Below the pieces are notes generated by a model that saw only the letters and a program-made list of their open reading frames with translations, was not told the DNA's origin and made no database searches. DNA of 64,000 bases from Lysobacterales bacterium PRO7 (GTDB lineage: Bacteria > Pseudomonadota > Gammaproteobacteria > Xanthomonadales > Rhodanobacteraceae). The stretch is from positions 217,833 to 281,832 of the forward strand of contig QWHH01000005.1 in the NCBI GenBank assembly GCA_021404785.1. The letters are read 5' to 3'. Position numbers and translations under genes: made by a program. This document shows, piece after piece, positions 37,967 to 47,270 of this stretch (positions are counted from its first letter, which is position 1; the number at the start of each line of letters is the position of its first letter).

Positions 37967-40579
37967 CTAGACCGAAGCCGCCCCGGCAAGCGCATTCTGG
38001 AACACGCGCTCGCGCTCGGCCAGCAGGTTCTCGAAACTGGCCGCCGGCAAGGGCCGGCAGAACAAGTAGCCTTGCAGCTCCTCGCAGCCTTCCGCGCGCA
38101 GGAAATCCAGATGCTGCTCGATCTCGACGCCCTCGGCGACCACCTTGCGGCCGAGGTTGTGCGCCATTCCGATGGTGGCGCGCACGATAGCCTCATCATC
38201 CGGATCCACGCCGATGTTGCGCACGAAGGTCTGGTCGATCTTGATGCGGTCGGCAGGAAAACGCTTGATGTAGTCGAGCGAGGACTGGCCGGTGCCGAAA
38301 TCATCGATCGCGATATGGCAACCCAGGTCACGCAGTCTCTGCAAGGTATCGAGCAGGTTCGGGATGTTCTTGACGTTGATGCTTTCAGTCACTTCCAGGT
38401 CCAGCAGGGTCGGCTCAAGGCCGGTTTCCGACAGCGCGCGGGCCACCACGTCCACCAGACTGGTCTGGCGCAATTGCACAGCCGACAAGTTCACGCTGAC
38501 GCGCAAGTTCAGGCCGAATTTGTCCTGCCAGCGGCGGGCGTCCGCGCAGGCCGTGCGCAACACCCATTCGCCAATCGACACGATCAGGCCGTTTTCCTCT
38601 GCCAGCGGGATGAAGAACCCGGGGCTGATCATGCCCAGTTCCGGATGTTCCCAGCGGATCAGCGCCTCCATTCCCGAGATGTCCTCGCTGGACGTGGTCA
38701 CCTGCGGCTGGTAGTAGACGCGCAATTCGCCGTTTTTTTCGGCAACGCGCAATTTCGATTCCAGGGCAAGGCGCTGCTGGTGTGATTCCTCGGGTACGGC
38801 CACGTAAGTCTGGAAATTGTTCCGGCCCATGCCTTTGGCGCTGTACATGGCCACGTCCGCATGCTTGAGCAGGCGCTCGGCATTGGTCGCGTCGTCCGGA
38901 TAAAAGCTCACGCCAATGCTGGCCGTGATGTGCAATTCGCTGCCGTCCGCAAGCGTCAGCGGCACTTCCATCACGCGCACGATTTTCTCGGCGATGCGCA
39001 TGACATCGTCACGCTGCACGATGTGGCGCAGGATCATGGTGAATTCGTCGCCGGCATAGCGCGCCACCGTATCGGAGGCGCGCACGCTGCCGCGCAGGCG
39101 CTTGGCCACCGCGATCAGGACTTCGTCGCCAACGCCATGGCCAAGCGAATCGTTGATGCTCTTGAAGCGATCCAGGTCCACGAACAGCACCGAGAACATC
39201 TCGCCGGTGCGATGCGCTTCCTTGATCGTCGTCTCCAGCCGGTCGTTGAACAGCAATCGGTTCGGCAATCCGGTGAGTGCGTCCTGCAGACCCTTGGCGC
39301 GACCTTGCTCGCGTGAGCGCCGCAACTCGAGTTCGAGCGCAAGGCGGGCCGCAATGGTGCGCAACGTGTCCAGGACCAGGTCATCGGCGGCCAGCGGCTG
39401 GCGACGGGCGATCAACAAGGCGCCGAGCGTGCTGCGGCGCTCATCGCGCAGCGGCAGTCCGATCACGGCATCGAAGCGGAAGAATTCGATGAACGGATCC
39501 TGCGCGAGCGCCTGTACGGCGCGCTCACCGTGCAGCACCGCTTCTCCATCAAGCACACGCTTGAGGGTCGGCTGTTTCAGCGGATCCGGCGCGTCGGCAG
39601 GCAAGCTGGATCGGAAATAGGTATGCAACGGTTGCGCGTCGCCGTCTTCTTCCGGGCGCGCGGAGACCAGCATCACGAAATCCGGGTCCAGCCAATCGCG
39701 CAACAATTTCACGACCTGGGTGATGCCTTCGTCGCCACCGCCGCATTCCGCCGCCGCCGCGATCATGCCGAGCGCGGCTTTGTAACGCGGGCTGTCGCCG
39801 GCGCCGGAAAGTTCGCGAAATACCGTCACATGCGCAAGGCGGCCGTCCAGCACGGCAAGGCGCATATGCGCATCGAGCGCCTGGGCGCCGCCATCGCCGC
39901 GCCGCCGCTGGCAGCGGTAGTGCACGCTGCCCTCGCGTGCGAGCGTCGCCAGCAGGGCTGCGCGCTGCGTGCGATCCCGCCCCGTGTCGAGCGTATCCAG
40001 CGCTTGGCCGATCAACTGCGCGCGCGAGAAACCCGAGCGCTGCTCGAACGTCGCGTTGGCATCGATGACGGTGCCGTTCTTCGGATCCGACAGCACTATT
40101 TCGTCAAGACTGTCCTCGAACGCGAACCGGTAGCGGTCAACCGACCCGGCGCCCGCGGCCGCAGCGGCGCCGCCCGCAGCGGCCCTCGCCATGACGCCGC
40201 GCACGCGCGCCAGCACTTCGCTGGCGTCCACCGGACTGCGCAGCCAGTCAACGACGCCTTCCGGCGCGCGCGACCAATCCCAGTGCCGTTGCGCCGCATC
40301 GGCGGCGACGATGCCGATCACCGGCACCCGCGCCAGGCGCGCATCGCCCTTGAGCTGGGTGCAGAACGCCACTGCCTCGCGCGCATCGCCGAGGAATTCC
40401 ATCACCACCACGTCGATCTGCGGATCCTGCTGCAGAAAGGCCAGCGCCTGCGGCAGGTCCTTGGCCGTATAGACGGCCTCGAAATTCTGCGCGTCGAGCG
40501 TGTCGAACAGCACGCGACGGTCGTCGCGCTGGGTGGTGACGATCAGTACCGAACCGGCATTGGTCTGCTGCCCGGCCAT
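37967..40579 (-). CDS. REC-PAS-GAF-GGDEF-EAL c-di-GMP turnover protein
   Basis: Soluble multidomain protein of 870 residues. Order: receiver-like domain (1-130), PAS (about 150-270), GAF-like (about 280-430), GGDEF (about 435-600) and EAL (about 610-865). The receiver looks non-phosphorylatable: the Asp position reads VVMEFLG and the conserved Lys reads LRSPVD. The cyclase site is AGDEF, a variant that can still be active. The EAL domain keeps MEALIRWEHPELG, IDDFGTGQSSL and KIDQTF, so phosphodiesterase activity is likely. It starts at an ATG overlapping the upstream stop by 1 nt (TGATG), coupling it to the Ycf46-N-like gene. The net direction of c-di-GMP change cannot be told. Confidence 0.93.
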   Translation of the reverse strand: MAGQQTNAGSVLIVTTQRDDRRVLFDTLDAQNFEAVYTAKDLPQALAFLQQDPQIDVVVMEFLGDAREAVAFCTQLKGDARLARVPVIGIVAADAAQRHWDWSRAPEGVVDWLRSPVDASEVLARVRGVMARAAAGGAAAAAGAGSVDRYRFAFEDSLDEIVLSDPKNGTVIDANATFEQRSGFSRAQLIGQALDTLDTGRDRTQRAALLATLAREGSVHYRCQRRRGDGGAQALDAHMRLAVLDGRLAHVTVFRELSGAGDSPRYKAALGMIAAAAECGGGDEGITQVVKLLRDWLDPDFVMLVSARPEEDGDAQPLHTYFRSSLPADAPDPLKQPTLKRVLDGEAVLHGERAVQALAQDPFIEFFRFDAVIGLPLRDERRSTLGALLIARRQPLAADDLVLDTLRTIAARLALELELRRSREQGRAKGLQDALTGLPNRLLFNDRLETTIKEAHRTGEMFSVLFVDLDRFKSINDSLGHGVGDEVLIAVAKRLRGSVRASDTVARYAGDEFTMILRHIVQRDDVMRIAEKIVRVMEVPLTLADGSELHITASIGVSFYPDDATNAERLLKHADVAMYSAKGMGRNNFQTYVAVPEESHQQRLALESKLRVAEKNGELRVYYQPQVTTSSEDISGMEALIRWEHPELGMISPGFFIPLAEENGLIVSIGEWVLRTACADARRWQDKFGLNLRVSVNLSAVQLRQTSLVDVVARALSETGLEPTLLDLEVTESINVKNIPNLLDTLQRLRDLGCHIAIDDFGTGQSSLDYIKRFPADRIKIDQTFVRNIGVDPDDEAIVRATIGMAHNLGRKVVAEGVEIEQHLDFLRAEGCEELQGYLFCRPLPAASFENLLAERERVFQNALAGAASV

Positions 40580-41088
40580 CACACTACCCAGCGCCCATCG
40601 CGCAGGCGCGGTCGCGTGCCCGCGACCGGCTGGTGCGAGATCGTTTCCAACAGCGCATCGATGCCGTCTGGCATGGCGATCTCGTCGCCGACGAAAACCA
40701 CTTTGCGCCCGGCCACATTGCGCGAGCGCGCGATCTGCCGCAGCAGGCCGGTATTCGGCTGGCGCAGGTGATCGGCAAAATCGGTGAACAGGTAAACGCC
40801 GAACTGCGGGCTTTGCAGGATGTAGCGCAACGCATCGGTCGCGCGCTTGGATCCGGGCACGCGCATCTCGCGTTCGCGCAGCGAGGTGATCCCGGCATCT
40901 TCCTGCCAGTAATAAACGGACTGGCCCGTGCGCAAGGCAAGCAACCGGAACTGCGCGACGACGTCATCCGCATCGGCGGTCAGGATCGCGATGAGATTGT
41001 GCGGCGATTGCACAATCCGGTCGAACAAGGCCGGCGTGACAAAGGCCTCCCCAGCCGCGTTGGCATTGATGGTCGGGTGCAGCTCCAA
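40579..41088 (-). CDS. Ycf46 N-terminal-like protein without AAA domain
   Basis: A 169-residue cytosolic protein. The pattern HNLIAILTADADDVVAQFRL, then SVYYWQEDAGI, then ATDALRYILQSPQFGVYLF and LLRQIARSRNVAGRKVVFV, reads like the N-terminal domain of Ycf46/FtsH-like AAA ATPases. No Walker motif or AAA module follows, because the frame stops there. This is family-level pattern recognition, not a search result. The start is TTG at 41088 with AGGCGG six nt upstream; longer forms would run into the divergent fadB. Its stop overlaps the ATG of the GGDEF-EAL gene, so the two proteins are probably made together. Confidence 0.6.
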   Translation of the reverse strand: MELHPTINANAAGEAFVTPALFDRIVQSPHNLIAILTADADDVVAQFRLLALRTGQSVYYWQEDAGITSLREREMRVPGSKRATDALRYILQSPQFGVYLFTDFADHLRQPNTGLLRQIARSRNVAGRKVVFVGDEIAMPDGIDALLETISHQPVAGTRPRLRDGRWVV

Positions 41089-41165
41089 TGCGAACCGCCT
41101 ATTTGACCGCAGGTGCGGCTTGCGCGGATTATAGCGGCCTCGCCGGATGCCCGCTTGAGGCTGCC

Positions 41166-43217
41166 ATGTTCGAAGGTCTGCGCTTCGCCCACTGGAAACC
41201 CGAAATCGACGCCGAAGGCATTGCGGTCCTGACCCTGGATCGCGCCGGTGCATCCGTCAACGCGCTCAGCCGGGCCGTACTCGACGAACTGGCCCAGATC
41301 GTCGAACGCCTGTCGTTCGAACCGCCGCGTGGCGTGGTGATCCGCTCAGGCAAGCCCAGCGGTTTCATCGCCGGCGCCGACATCCACGAATTCGAGGGTT
41401 TCGAATCCCAGCCGGGCGGCGTGCTGGGCAGCATCGAATATGGCCAGCGCGTGTTCCAGAACCTGGCGCGACTGCGCTGCCCCACGGTGGCCGCGATCCA
41501 CGGCTTTTGCATGGGCGGCGGTACCGAGCTGTCGCTGGCCTGCCGCTATCGCGTGGCCACGCGCGACCCGAAGACGAAAATCGGATTCCCGGAAGTCCTG
41601 CTCGGCATCATCCCCGGCTGGGGCGGCACCGCGCGCCTGCCGCGCCTGATTGGCGCGCCGCAAGCCCTGCCGGTGATGCTCACCGGCAAAAATTTGAGCG
41701 CGGAAGCCGCGCGCGGACTCGGCATGGTCGATGCGCTGACTTCACCCGAATTGCTGCTTGACGCTGCGAAGGAACAAATCCGTCACCCGAGCGCCCGTCC
41801 GTTTGCTCAGCGCCTGCGCGCGTGGGCGACGAACATCTGGCCAGTACGCCAGATCCTCGCACCGATCGTGCGCAAGCAAACGGCGGCGAAGGCGCGGCCT
41901 GACCAATACCCTGCCCCGTTCGCGTTGATCGAGGTCTGGCGCCGTGGCGGATCGAGCATCACCCAGCGCCTGAAAATCGAAGCACGCGCCGTCGCCAAGC
42001 TCGCCACGACACCAACCTGCCGCAACCTGATCCGTGTGTACTTCCTGCAGGAGCGCCTGAAGGGCCTCGGCGCAGGCAGCACGGCGGACATCAAGCACGT
42101 GCATGTGGTCGGCGCCGGCGTCATGGGCGGCGACATCGCCGCCTGGTGTGCGCTACGCGGATTCGAGGTGACCTTGCAGGATCGCGAAATGAAGTTCATC
42201 CAGCCGGCACTGGATCGCGCGCAGGAGCTGTTCTCCAAACGTCTAAAGACGCCCGACCGCATCAAGCCGGCCTCGGATCGACTGAAAGCCGACGTGGATG
42301 GCAATGGCATCGCCAACGCCGACCTCGTCATCGAGGCGATCTACGAAAATCTCGAGGCCAAGCAGGACTTGTACCGGAAGACCGAGTCGGCGATGAAGGC
42401 CGGCGCACTGCTGGCGACCAACACCTCGAGCATTCCGCTCGACGAACTGCGCACGGCTGTATCCAACGACAAACGCTTCCTCGGCCTGCACTATTTCAAT
42501 CCGGTCGCGCAAATGCCCCTGGTGGAGATCGTGCGCCAGGATCACCTCGACGCCGCGAACGAAAAGCACGCGTTGGCCTTCTGCAAGGCCATCGACAAGC
42601 TGCCGGTGCCGGTCAAGGGCACGCCGGGATTCCTCGTCAACCGCATCCTCATGCCCTACCTGCTCGAAGCGATGCGCCTGTTCAAGGAAGGCGTGCCCGG
42701 CCCCGTGCTCGACAAGGCGGCGAAGAAATTCGGCATGCCGATGGGGCCGATCGAACTTGCCGACACCGTGGGACTCGACGTGTGTGCCTCGGTCGGCAAG
42801 GAAGTCGGCACGTTCCTCGGCCTGGAAATCCCCGACGGCCTCGATGCCCTGATCGCAGCCGGAAAGAAAGGCAAGAAGACCGGCGAAGGCTTGTACAAAT
42901 GGGAGAACGGCAAGCCGGTCAAACCCGAGGTCGATCCGAACTACCAGGCGCCGGCCGACATCACCGAGCGCATGATCCTGCCGATGCTCAACGAGTCGGT
43001 TGCGTGTCTGCACGATGGCGTGGTCGACGATGCCGACCTGCTCGATGCCGGCGTCATCTTCGGCACCGGCTTCGCGCCGTTCCGCGGCGGCCCGATCCAG
43101 CACATCCGCAACGAAGGCGCGGACAAGATCAAGGCGCAGCTGTCGGACCTGGCGACCAAATACGGCAAGCGCTTCGAGCCGAAGTCGGGTTGGGACAACC
43201 CGGCGCTGCGGGCCTGA
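41166..43217 (+). CDS. fadB: FadB/FadJ-like enoyl-CoA hydratase/3-hydroxyacyl-CoA dehydrogenase
   Basis: Bifunctional beta-oxidation enzyme of 683 residues, slightly shorter than E. coli FadB. The N-terminal crotonase domain has the catalytic glutamates in FCMGGGTELSLACRY and FPEVLLGIIPGWGG. The C-terminal dehydrogenase has the NAD site VVGAGVMGGDIAAWCALRG, NTSSIPLDEL and the catalytic His in LGLHYFNPVAQMPLVEIV. The ATG at 41166 fits the family; the frame is open upstream. No thiolase gene follows. With fadD at 2352 it makes two fatty-acid degradation genes in the window. The exact FadB, FadJ or FadN type is uncertain. Confidence 0.9.
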   Translation: MFEGLRFAHWKPEIDAEGIAVLTLDRAGASVNALSRAVLDELAQIVERLSFEPPRGVVIRSGKPSGFIAGADIHEFEGFESQPGGVLGSIEYGQRVFQNLARLRCPTVAAIHGFCMGGGTELSLACRYRVATRDPKTKIGFPEVLLGIIPGWGGTARLPRLIGAPQALPVMLTGKNLSAEAARGLGMVDALTSPELLLDAAKEQIRHPSARPFAQRLRAWATNIWPVRQILAPIVRKQTAAKARPDQYPAPFALIEVWRRGGSSITQRLKIEARAVAKLATTPTCRNLIRVYFLQERLKGLGAGSTADIKHVHVVGAGVMGGDIAAWCALRGFEVTLQDREMKFIQPALDRAQELFSKRLKTPDRIKPASDRLKADVDGNGIANADLVIEAIYENLEAKQDLYRKTESAMKAGALLATNTSSIPLDELRTAVSNDKRFLGLHYFNPVAQMPLVEIVRQDHLDAANEKHALAFCKAIDKLPVPVKGTPGFLVNRILMPYLLEAMRLFKEGVPGPVLDKAAKKFGMPMGPIELADTVGLDVCASVGKEVGTFLGLEIPDGLDALIAAGKKGKKTGEGLYKWENGKPVKPEVDPNYQAPADITERMILPMLNESVACLHDGVVDDADLLDAGVIFGTGFAPFRGGPIQHIRNEGADKIKAQLSDLATKYGKRFEPKSGWDNPALRA

Positions 43218-43235
43218 TTCGGCACATCTCCGCTT

Positions 43236-43808
43236 TCAGGTACCGGCTCCCGGACACGGCTCGGAATCGACCACCGCGCGCACCCATTCCGGGATGCGTT
43301 TCGGCACAAGGTATGTGCGGCTTCTCTCGTCGATCGCGCAGGTGAAGCGTTCGAGGACGGCACCGGTCAGCGCGCTGCGGCGCGTGTAATACGTCGGCAC
43401 GAAGCCGTGCGGATACGTCCACTGGTAGGCGACCTCCTTGCCGCCATTGAGGAACGCCCAATGCCAGATCGCCGTGCTTTCGCGGAATCGAAAAACCACC
43501 TTGCCGTCGCGAAACAGCACGAGCGTCAGCGGCAACGGATACGACTGACAGCATCCGGAAACCTCGGCCAGCCAGCCGGCGGTGCTCTGGTCCGGGGAAA
43601 GCCGGGCCTGGCTGAAGGATTCCTGATCCTCCTCGGTGCGCGGTGCGGAAATCCGTCCCTTCGCCGTGGTCAGAGCGAGAGTCTTCGTCGCACCGCCGCT
43701 CGACACGCGCAGGTAGCGTTCGGCTGCACCGGCCGGATCCAACGCGACGAGCGCGACGACCACGAGCAGCCATCGGCTCGCGCTGACAACGGCGGTTTCG
43801 ACCAGCAT
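43236..43808 (-). CDS. Secreted hypothetical protein
   Basis: A 190-residue protein with a plausible signal peptide: a hydrophobic run around residues 12-28 and cleavage near AGAAE. The mature part is beta-rich, has three cysteines (CCQS in the middle, CPG at the end) and several Trp/Tyr residues (IWHWAFLNGG, YQWTYPHG). Periplasmic or secreted location is likely. I recognise no family. It follows folP by 2 nt on the same strand, so it is probably co-transcribed, and it is convergent with fadB. Confidence 0.7.
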   Translation of the reverse strand: MLVETAVVSASRWLLVVVALVALDPAGAAERYLRVSSGGATKTLALTTAKGRISAPRTEEDQESFSQARLSPDQSTAGWLAEVSGCCQSYPLPLTLVLFRDGKVVFRFRESTAIWHWAFLNGGKEVAYQWTYPHGFVPTYYTRRSALTGAVLERFTCAIDERSRTYLVPKRIPEWVRAVVDSEPCPGAGT

Positions 43809-43810
43809 TG

Positions 43811-44710
43811 CTAGTCGTCCTCGAAACGCTGTGAGCCGAACGGCTTCGCTTCATTCCTCGCGGGCTTGGTTCCGCGGGCCACGCCTTCCCACACCAAGAG
43901 CGCATCGCGCGTCGCAGCGACGTCGTGCACGCGCACGATCGCAGCGCCTTTCTGCACCGCGATCATCGCCGCAGCCGCGGAACCTGCGGCGCGATCGGCG
44001 TGTTTTTCGCGGCCAGTGAGCGCGCCGATCATGCCCTTGCGCGACAATCCCGCCATCAGCGGCACGCCGAGCGCGGCGAGTTGATCCAGGTTGGCCAGCA
44101 GCGCGAGATTGTGTTCGAGCGTCTTGCCGAAGCCGAATCCGGGATCCACGACGATGCGCTTCTTCCCGATGCCGGCCATCTCGCAGGCGAAGATGCGCTC
44201 GGCGAGAAAACGGCGCACTTCGGACACGACATCGTCGTAGTGTGGATTCTCCTGCATCGTGCGCGGCTCGCCCTGCATGTGCATCAGGCACACCGGCACC
44301 TTCAGTTCCGCCGCGGCATCCAGCGCACCGTCGCGGCGCAATGCATACACGTCGTTGATCATGCCGGCGCCGGCGGCAACCGCCGCGCGCATCACCTCCG
44401 GCTTGGAGGTGTCCACGCTGATCGGCAGCGCCGTCTGTTTCGCCAGCGCTTCGATCACGGGAACGATGCGCGCAATTTCGTCATGCGCCGATACCGGTTC
44501 CGCGCCGGGCCGCGTGGACTCGCCGCCGATATCGAGCAGATCGGCGCCCTCCTCAGCGAGCATCAGGCCATGCGCGATGGCGGCATCGGCCAGCGCACGG
44601 CCGTCGCCGGAAAACGAATCCGGCGTGACGTTCACGATGGCGGCTATGCGCGCACGGTCCAGTCGCAGTTCGCGACCGGAGCAGTCGAAGGTGGTAACCG
44701 TGTCGAACAT
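43811..44710 (-). CDS. folP: Dihydropteroate synthase
   Basis: Folate-pathway TIM-barrel enzyme joining p-aminobenzoate to dihydropterin pyrophosphate, the sulfonamide target; 299 residues. Signatures are IVNVTPDSFSGDG (first pterin-binding box), ADLLDIGGESTRPGAEPV (second box), VDTSKP, the Asn of GMINDVYALR, and DPGFGFGKTLEHN. The ATG at 44710 (MFDTVTTF) is chosen over a long Arg-rich extension. In many proteobacteria ftsH and folP are adjacent; here the kinase gene lies between them on the same strand. Confidence 0.95.
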   Translation of the reverse strand: MFDTVTTFDCSGRELRLDRARIAAIVNVTPDSFSGDGRALADAAIAHGLMLAEEGADLLDIGGESTRPGAEPVSAHDEIARIVPVIEALAKQTALPISVDTSKPEVMRAAVAAGAGMINDVYALRRDGALDAAAELKVPVCLMHMQGEPRTMQENPHYDDVVSEVRRFLAERIFACEMAGIGKKRIVVDPGFGFGKTLEHNLALLANLDQLAALGVPLMAGLSRKGMIGALTGREKHADRAAGSAAAAMIAVQKGAAIVRVHDVAATRDALLVWEGVARGTKPARNEAKPFGSQRFEDD

Positions 44711-44744
44711 GACGGGTTGTCCTCGCTCGGCCCAGGCGCATCGC

Positions 44745-47183
44745 CTAGCCTTTCGCAGCCCAGATCGCGCGAATCTGGTCGATTGCCAACGCCTCGCTGC
44801 TCGATGGCGCCGGCAGATCCACATCCCGGCAGTACTGCGCAAGGCGCGGATCGTTGCGCAGGCGCAGGATCAGCGGATCGGCAAGCACGTTCAGTACGCC
44901 GTTATCGCCGCGTTCGCGGTCACGCTGCAACCACGCAAATGCCTTGTCCGCATCGTTTCGCAAGGCATAGACGCGGGCAATGGCGTAGGCATCGTCCTTG
45001 GCCTGTCCATCGGCATCGAGCAATCGTTGCAGTGCCGCATCGGCGGCTTCGCGGTCGCTGTCGATCTGCATGGCCAAGGCCAGCGCGCGGTCGCGCCAAT
45101 GGCCGGCGGGCATGCGCCTGGCGGCGCTCGCGGCCGCGTTCGCATCGCCACGCAGAACGGCCAGGTAGGACGCCCGGTCCGCGTACCAGTTCGCGTCTTC
45201 TGGAACCAGCTGCTCGGCTTCGCGCAGGGTCGACTCGGCTTCATCGAGCCTGCCGAGGCTCGCCAGCAGAGTGGCCAGGTACACCCGCGCGAAACCCGCC
45301 AGCGGATCACCGGCGATGTATTTGCGGCGCTCGGCGATGGCTTCGTTTGTCTTGCCCAAGGTCGTCAAAAGGAGGCCGACCGCGCCATGGGTGGGATCGT
45401 TCTCCGGCACCAGCGACAAGGCGACGCGAAATTCGGCGAGCGCCGCGTTCCAATCGTGATAGCCAATGCTCAGCAGGTACACGCGGATGGCGTGCGCCTG
45501 TCCGTAATCCGGCCGCATGCGCAAAGCCGTGTCGACCTCGGTTCGCGCCTGCGCGTACGCGGCACGCGCTGCTTCACCTTTCAGATTGTCGCGCGCGTAC
45601 AGCGTCCGAATGTGTCCCAGCCACGACCACGCCTGTGTGTAGTCGGGGTCGAGCCGCGTCGCGTGTTCGAACTCCTCGATCGCCTTTGCCCTGTTGATTT
45701 TCAAATCGTAGGTGGCGCGCAGGTAGGCATCGTAGGCCTCGAGGTTCCCGCTGGCCGGACGGCCGCTCTCGATCATGTATGGCATCGCATGCAACAACTT
45801 GACCTGCAAGGCACCCGCCACCGCCAGCGCGACCTCATCCTGCAACGCGAACAGATCCCTGAACTTGCGGTCGAAACGCTTCGTCCATACGGTACTGCCG
45901 TCCGCGGTTCGCACCAGTTCCAGGCTGATGCGGACATCCTCGCCCGCACGCCGTACGCTGCCATCGAGCAGGAACTTCGCACCGAGCTTGGCACCGATGG
46001 CCTTGGCGCCTTCCTTGCTGTCGCGAATATCAAACGTCGAGCTGCGGCCCAACACCTTCAGTCCGTCGAATTGCGACAAGGTATTGATGAGGTTTTCGGA
46101 CAACCCGTCGGCGAGAAACCGCTGATCGGCATCGTTGCTGCCGTTGACCAACGGCAGCACCGCGACGGTCGGTTCGGATGACGTCGTCGCATCGGTCGGC
46201 GCGTGCTCCCCGGGCGCAACGACTTCAGCGGGAAACGGTGCCGGTGGCGTCCGCCGCGCCGTTGCGAAATATGCGCCGATGCTGCCGAACGCGAAAATCA
46301 ATCCGGCTGCCAGCCGCCAGCGATTGCGTCGGACCGGCGGCGCAGCCATCGGCTGCGTCACGACTGCCACGCCCGGATTCGTTCGGATGGCTTCGATCTT
46401 CCTCGCCACTTCGGCTCCGGACGCCGGACGTCGTTCCGGTGATTTCGCCATCATCGTATCGATGAGCGGCTGATAGCGACTCAACTCCTGCGGCAGGCGC
46501 GGTACCGGTGCGTGGATGTGCTGCATTCCGACCGGCATGTCACCCGTACCGCGATAAGGCAACTGGTTCGTAAGCAACTGATACAGCACGACCCCGAGCG
46601 CGTACAGGTCCGAACGGCCGTCGAGCGGCTTTGCCTGCAGCTGTTCCGGGCTCATGTAATACGGCGTGCCGATCGTCGTGCCTTCGCGCGTCAGTGCCGG
46701 GGCGGTCTCGCCATCGGCGTGCAGAGCACGGGCGATGCCGAAATCGGCCAATGCATACGATCCGTCCTTGCGCTGCAGGATATTCTCGGGCTTCAGGTCG
46801 CGATGGATCACGCCTTCGGCGTGCGCGTGGTCGAGGGCCAGGGCGATTTCACGGACGATTTCCAGCACCTGCGAAGGCGCGTGAAGTACTGCGGCCGAGA
46901 TCGCGCCGCCAGCCATGTATTCCATCGCAAGGTACGGCTGACCGTCATGTACGCCGACGTCGTAGACGCTGACGATGTGGCGATCTGCAAGCTTGGCCGC
47001 GATGCGGCCTTCGCGCAGGAAACGTTCGGTGGCCACGGCGTCGGCGACGAACTGCGGCGTCAGCAACTTGAGCGCGACTTCGCGGCCGAGCGATTCCTGC
47101 ACGGCCAGGAACACCGTGCCCATGCCCCCCCGCCCAAGCTCGCGCACGATCCGGTGGCCCGGGATTTCCATCTGCCCCATCAT
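44745..47183 (-). CDS. Ser/Thr protein kinase with TolB-like and TPR domains
   Basis: An 812-residue Hanks-type kinase. The kinase domain (about 10-265) has ELGRGGMGTVF (P-loop), VALKLL (Lys), VIHRDLKPENIL (catalytic loop), LADFGIA and a GTPYYMSPEQL activation segment, all intact. One transmembrane helix (about 297-314) leads to a FlgO/TolB-like domain (VAVLPLVNGS ... LLDGSVRRAGEDVRI). A long run of TPR-type helical repeats then continues to the end. The C-terminal half would be periplasmic. This layout is common in Xanthomonadales and other proteobacteria, with ligand unknown. It lies between ftsH and folP with a terminator before it, so it likely has its own promoter. Confidence 0.9.
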   Translation of the reverse strand: MMGQMEIPGHRIVRELGRGGMGTVFLAVQESLGREVALKLLTPQFVADAVATERFLREGRIAAKLADRHIVSVYDVGVHDGQPYLAMEYMAGGAISAAVLHAPSQVLEIVREIALALDHAHAEGVIHRDLKPENILQRKDGSYALADFGIARALHADGETAPALTREGTTIGTPYYMSPEQLQAKPLDGRSDLYALGVVLYQLLTNQLPYRGTGDMPVGMQHIHAPVPRLPQELSRYQPLIDTMMAKSPERRPASGAEVARKIEAIRTNPGVAVVTQPMAAPPVRRNRWRLAAGLIFAFGSIGAYFATARRTPPAPFPAEVVAPGEHAPTDATTSSEPTVAVLPLVNGSNDADQRFLADGLSENLINTLSQFDGLKVLGRSSTFDIRDSKEGAKAIGAKLGAKFLLDGSVRRAGEDVRISLELVRTADGSTVWTKRFDRKFRDLFALQDEVALAVAGALQVKLLHAMPYMIESGRPASGNLEAYDAYLRATYDLKINRAKAIEEFEHATRLDPDYTQAWSWLGHIRTLYARDNLKGEAARAAYAQARTEVDTALRMRPDYGQAHAIRVYLLSIGYHDWNAALAEFRVALSLVPENDPTHGAVGLLLTTLGKTNEAIAERRKYIAGDPLAGFARVYLATLLASLGRLDEAESTLREAEQLVPEDANWYADRASYLAVLRGDANAAASAARRMPAGHWRDRALALAMQIDSDREAADAALQRLLDADGQAKDDAYAIARVYALRNDADKAFAWLQRDRERGDNGVLNVLADPLILRLRNDPRLAQYCRDVDLPAPSSSEALAIDQIRAIWAAKG

Positions 47184-47223
47184 GCCGCAAGCATAGCCGA
47201 TCGCTGCGCGGCCCGAAAAGCAA

Positions 47224-47245
47224 AAGGCCGCCCGAAGGCGGCCTT
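47224..47245 (-). terminator. Rho-independent terminator after ftsH
   Basis: Minus strand: AAGGCCGCC-TTCG-GGCGGCCTT, a 9-bp GC-rich stem with a UUCG-type tetraloop, followed by TTGCTTTTC. It lies 25 nt after the ftsH stop and 41 nt before the kinase start. Confidence 0.9.
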
Positions 47246-47270
47246 GTCGATGATACCGGTGCGCTGCAGG

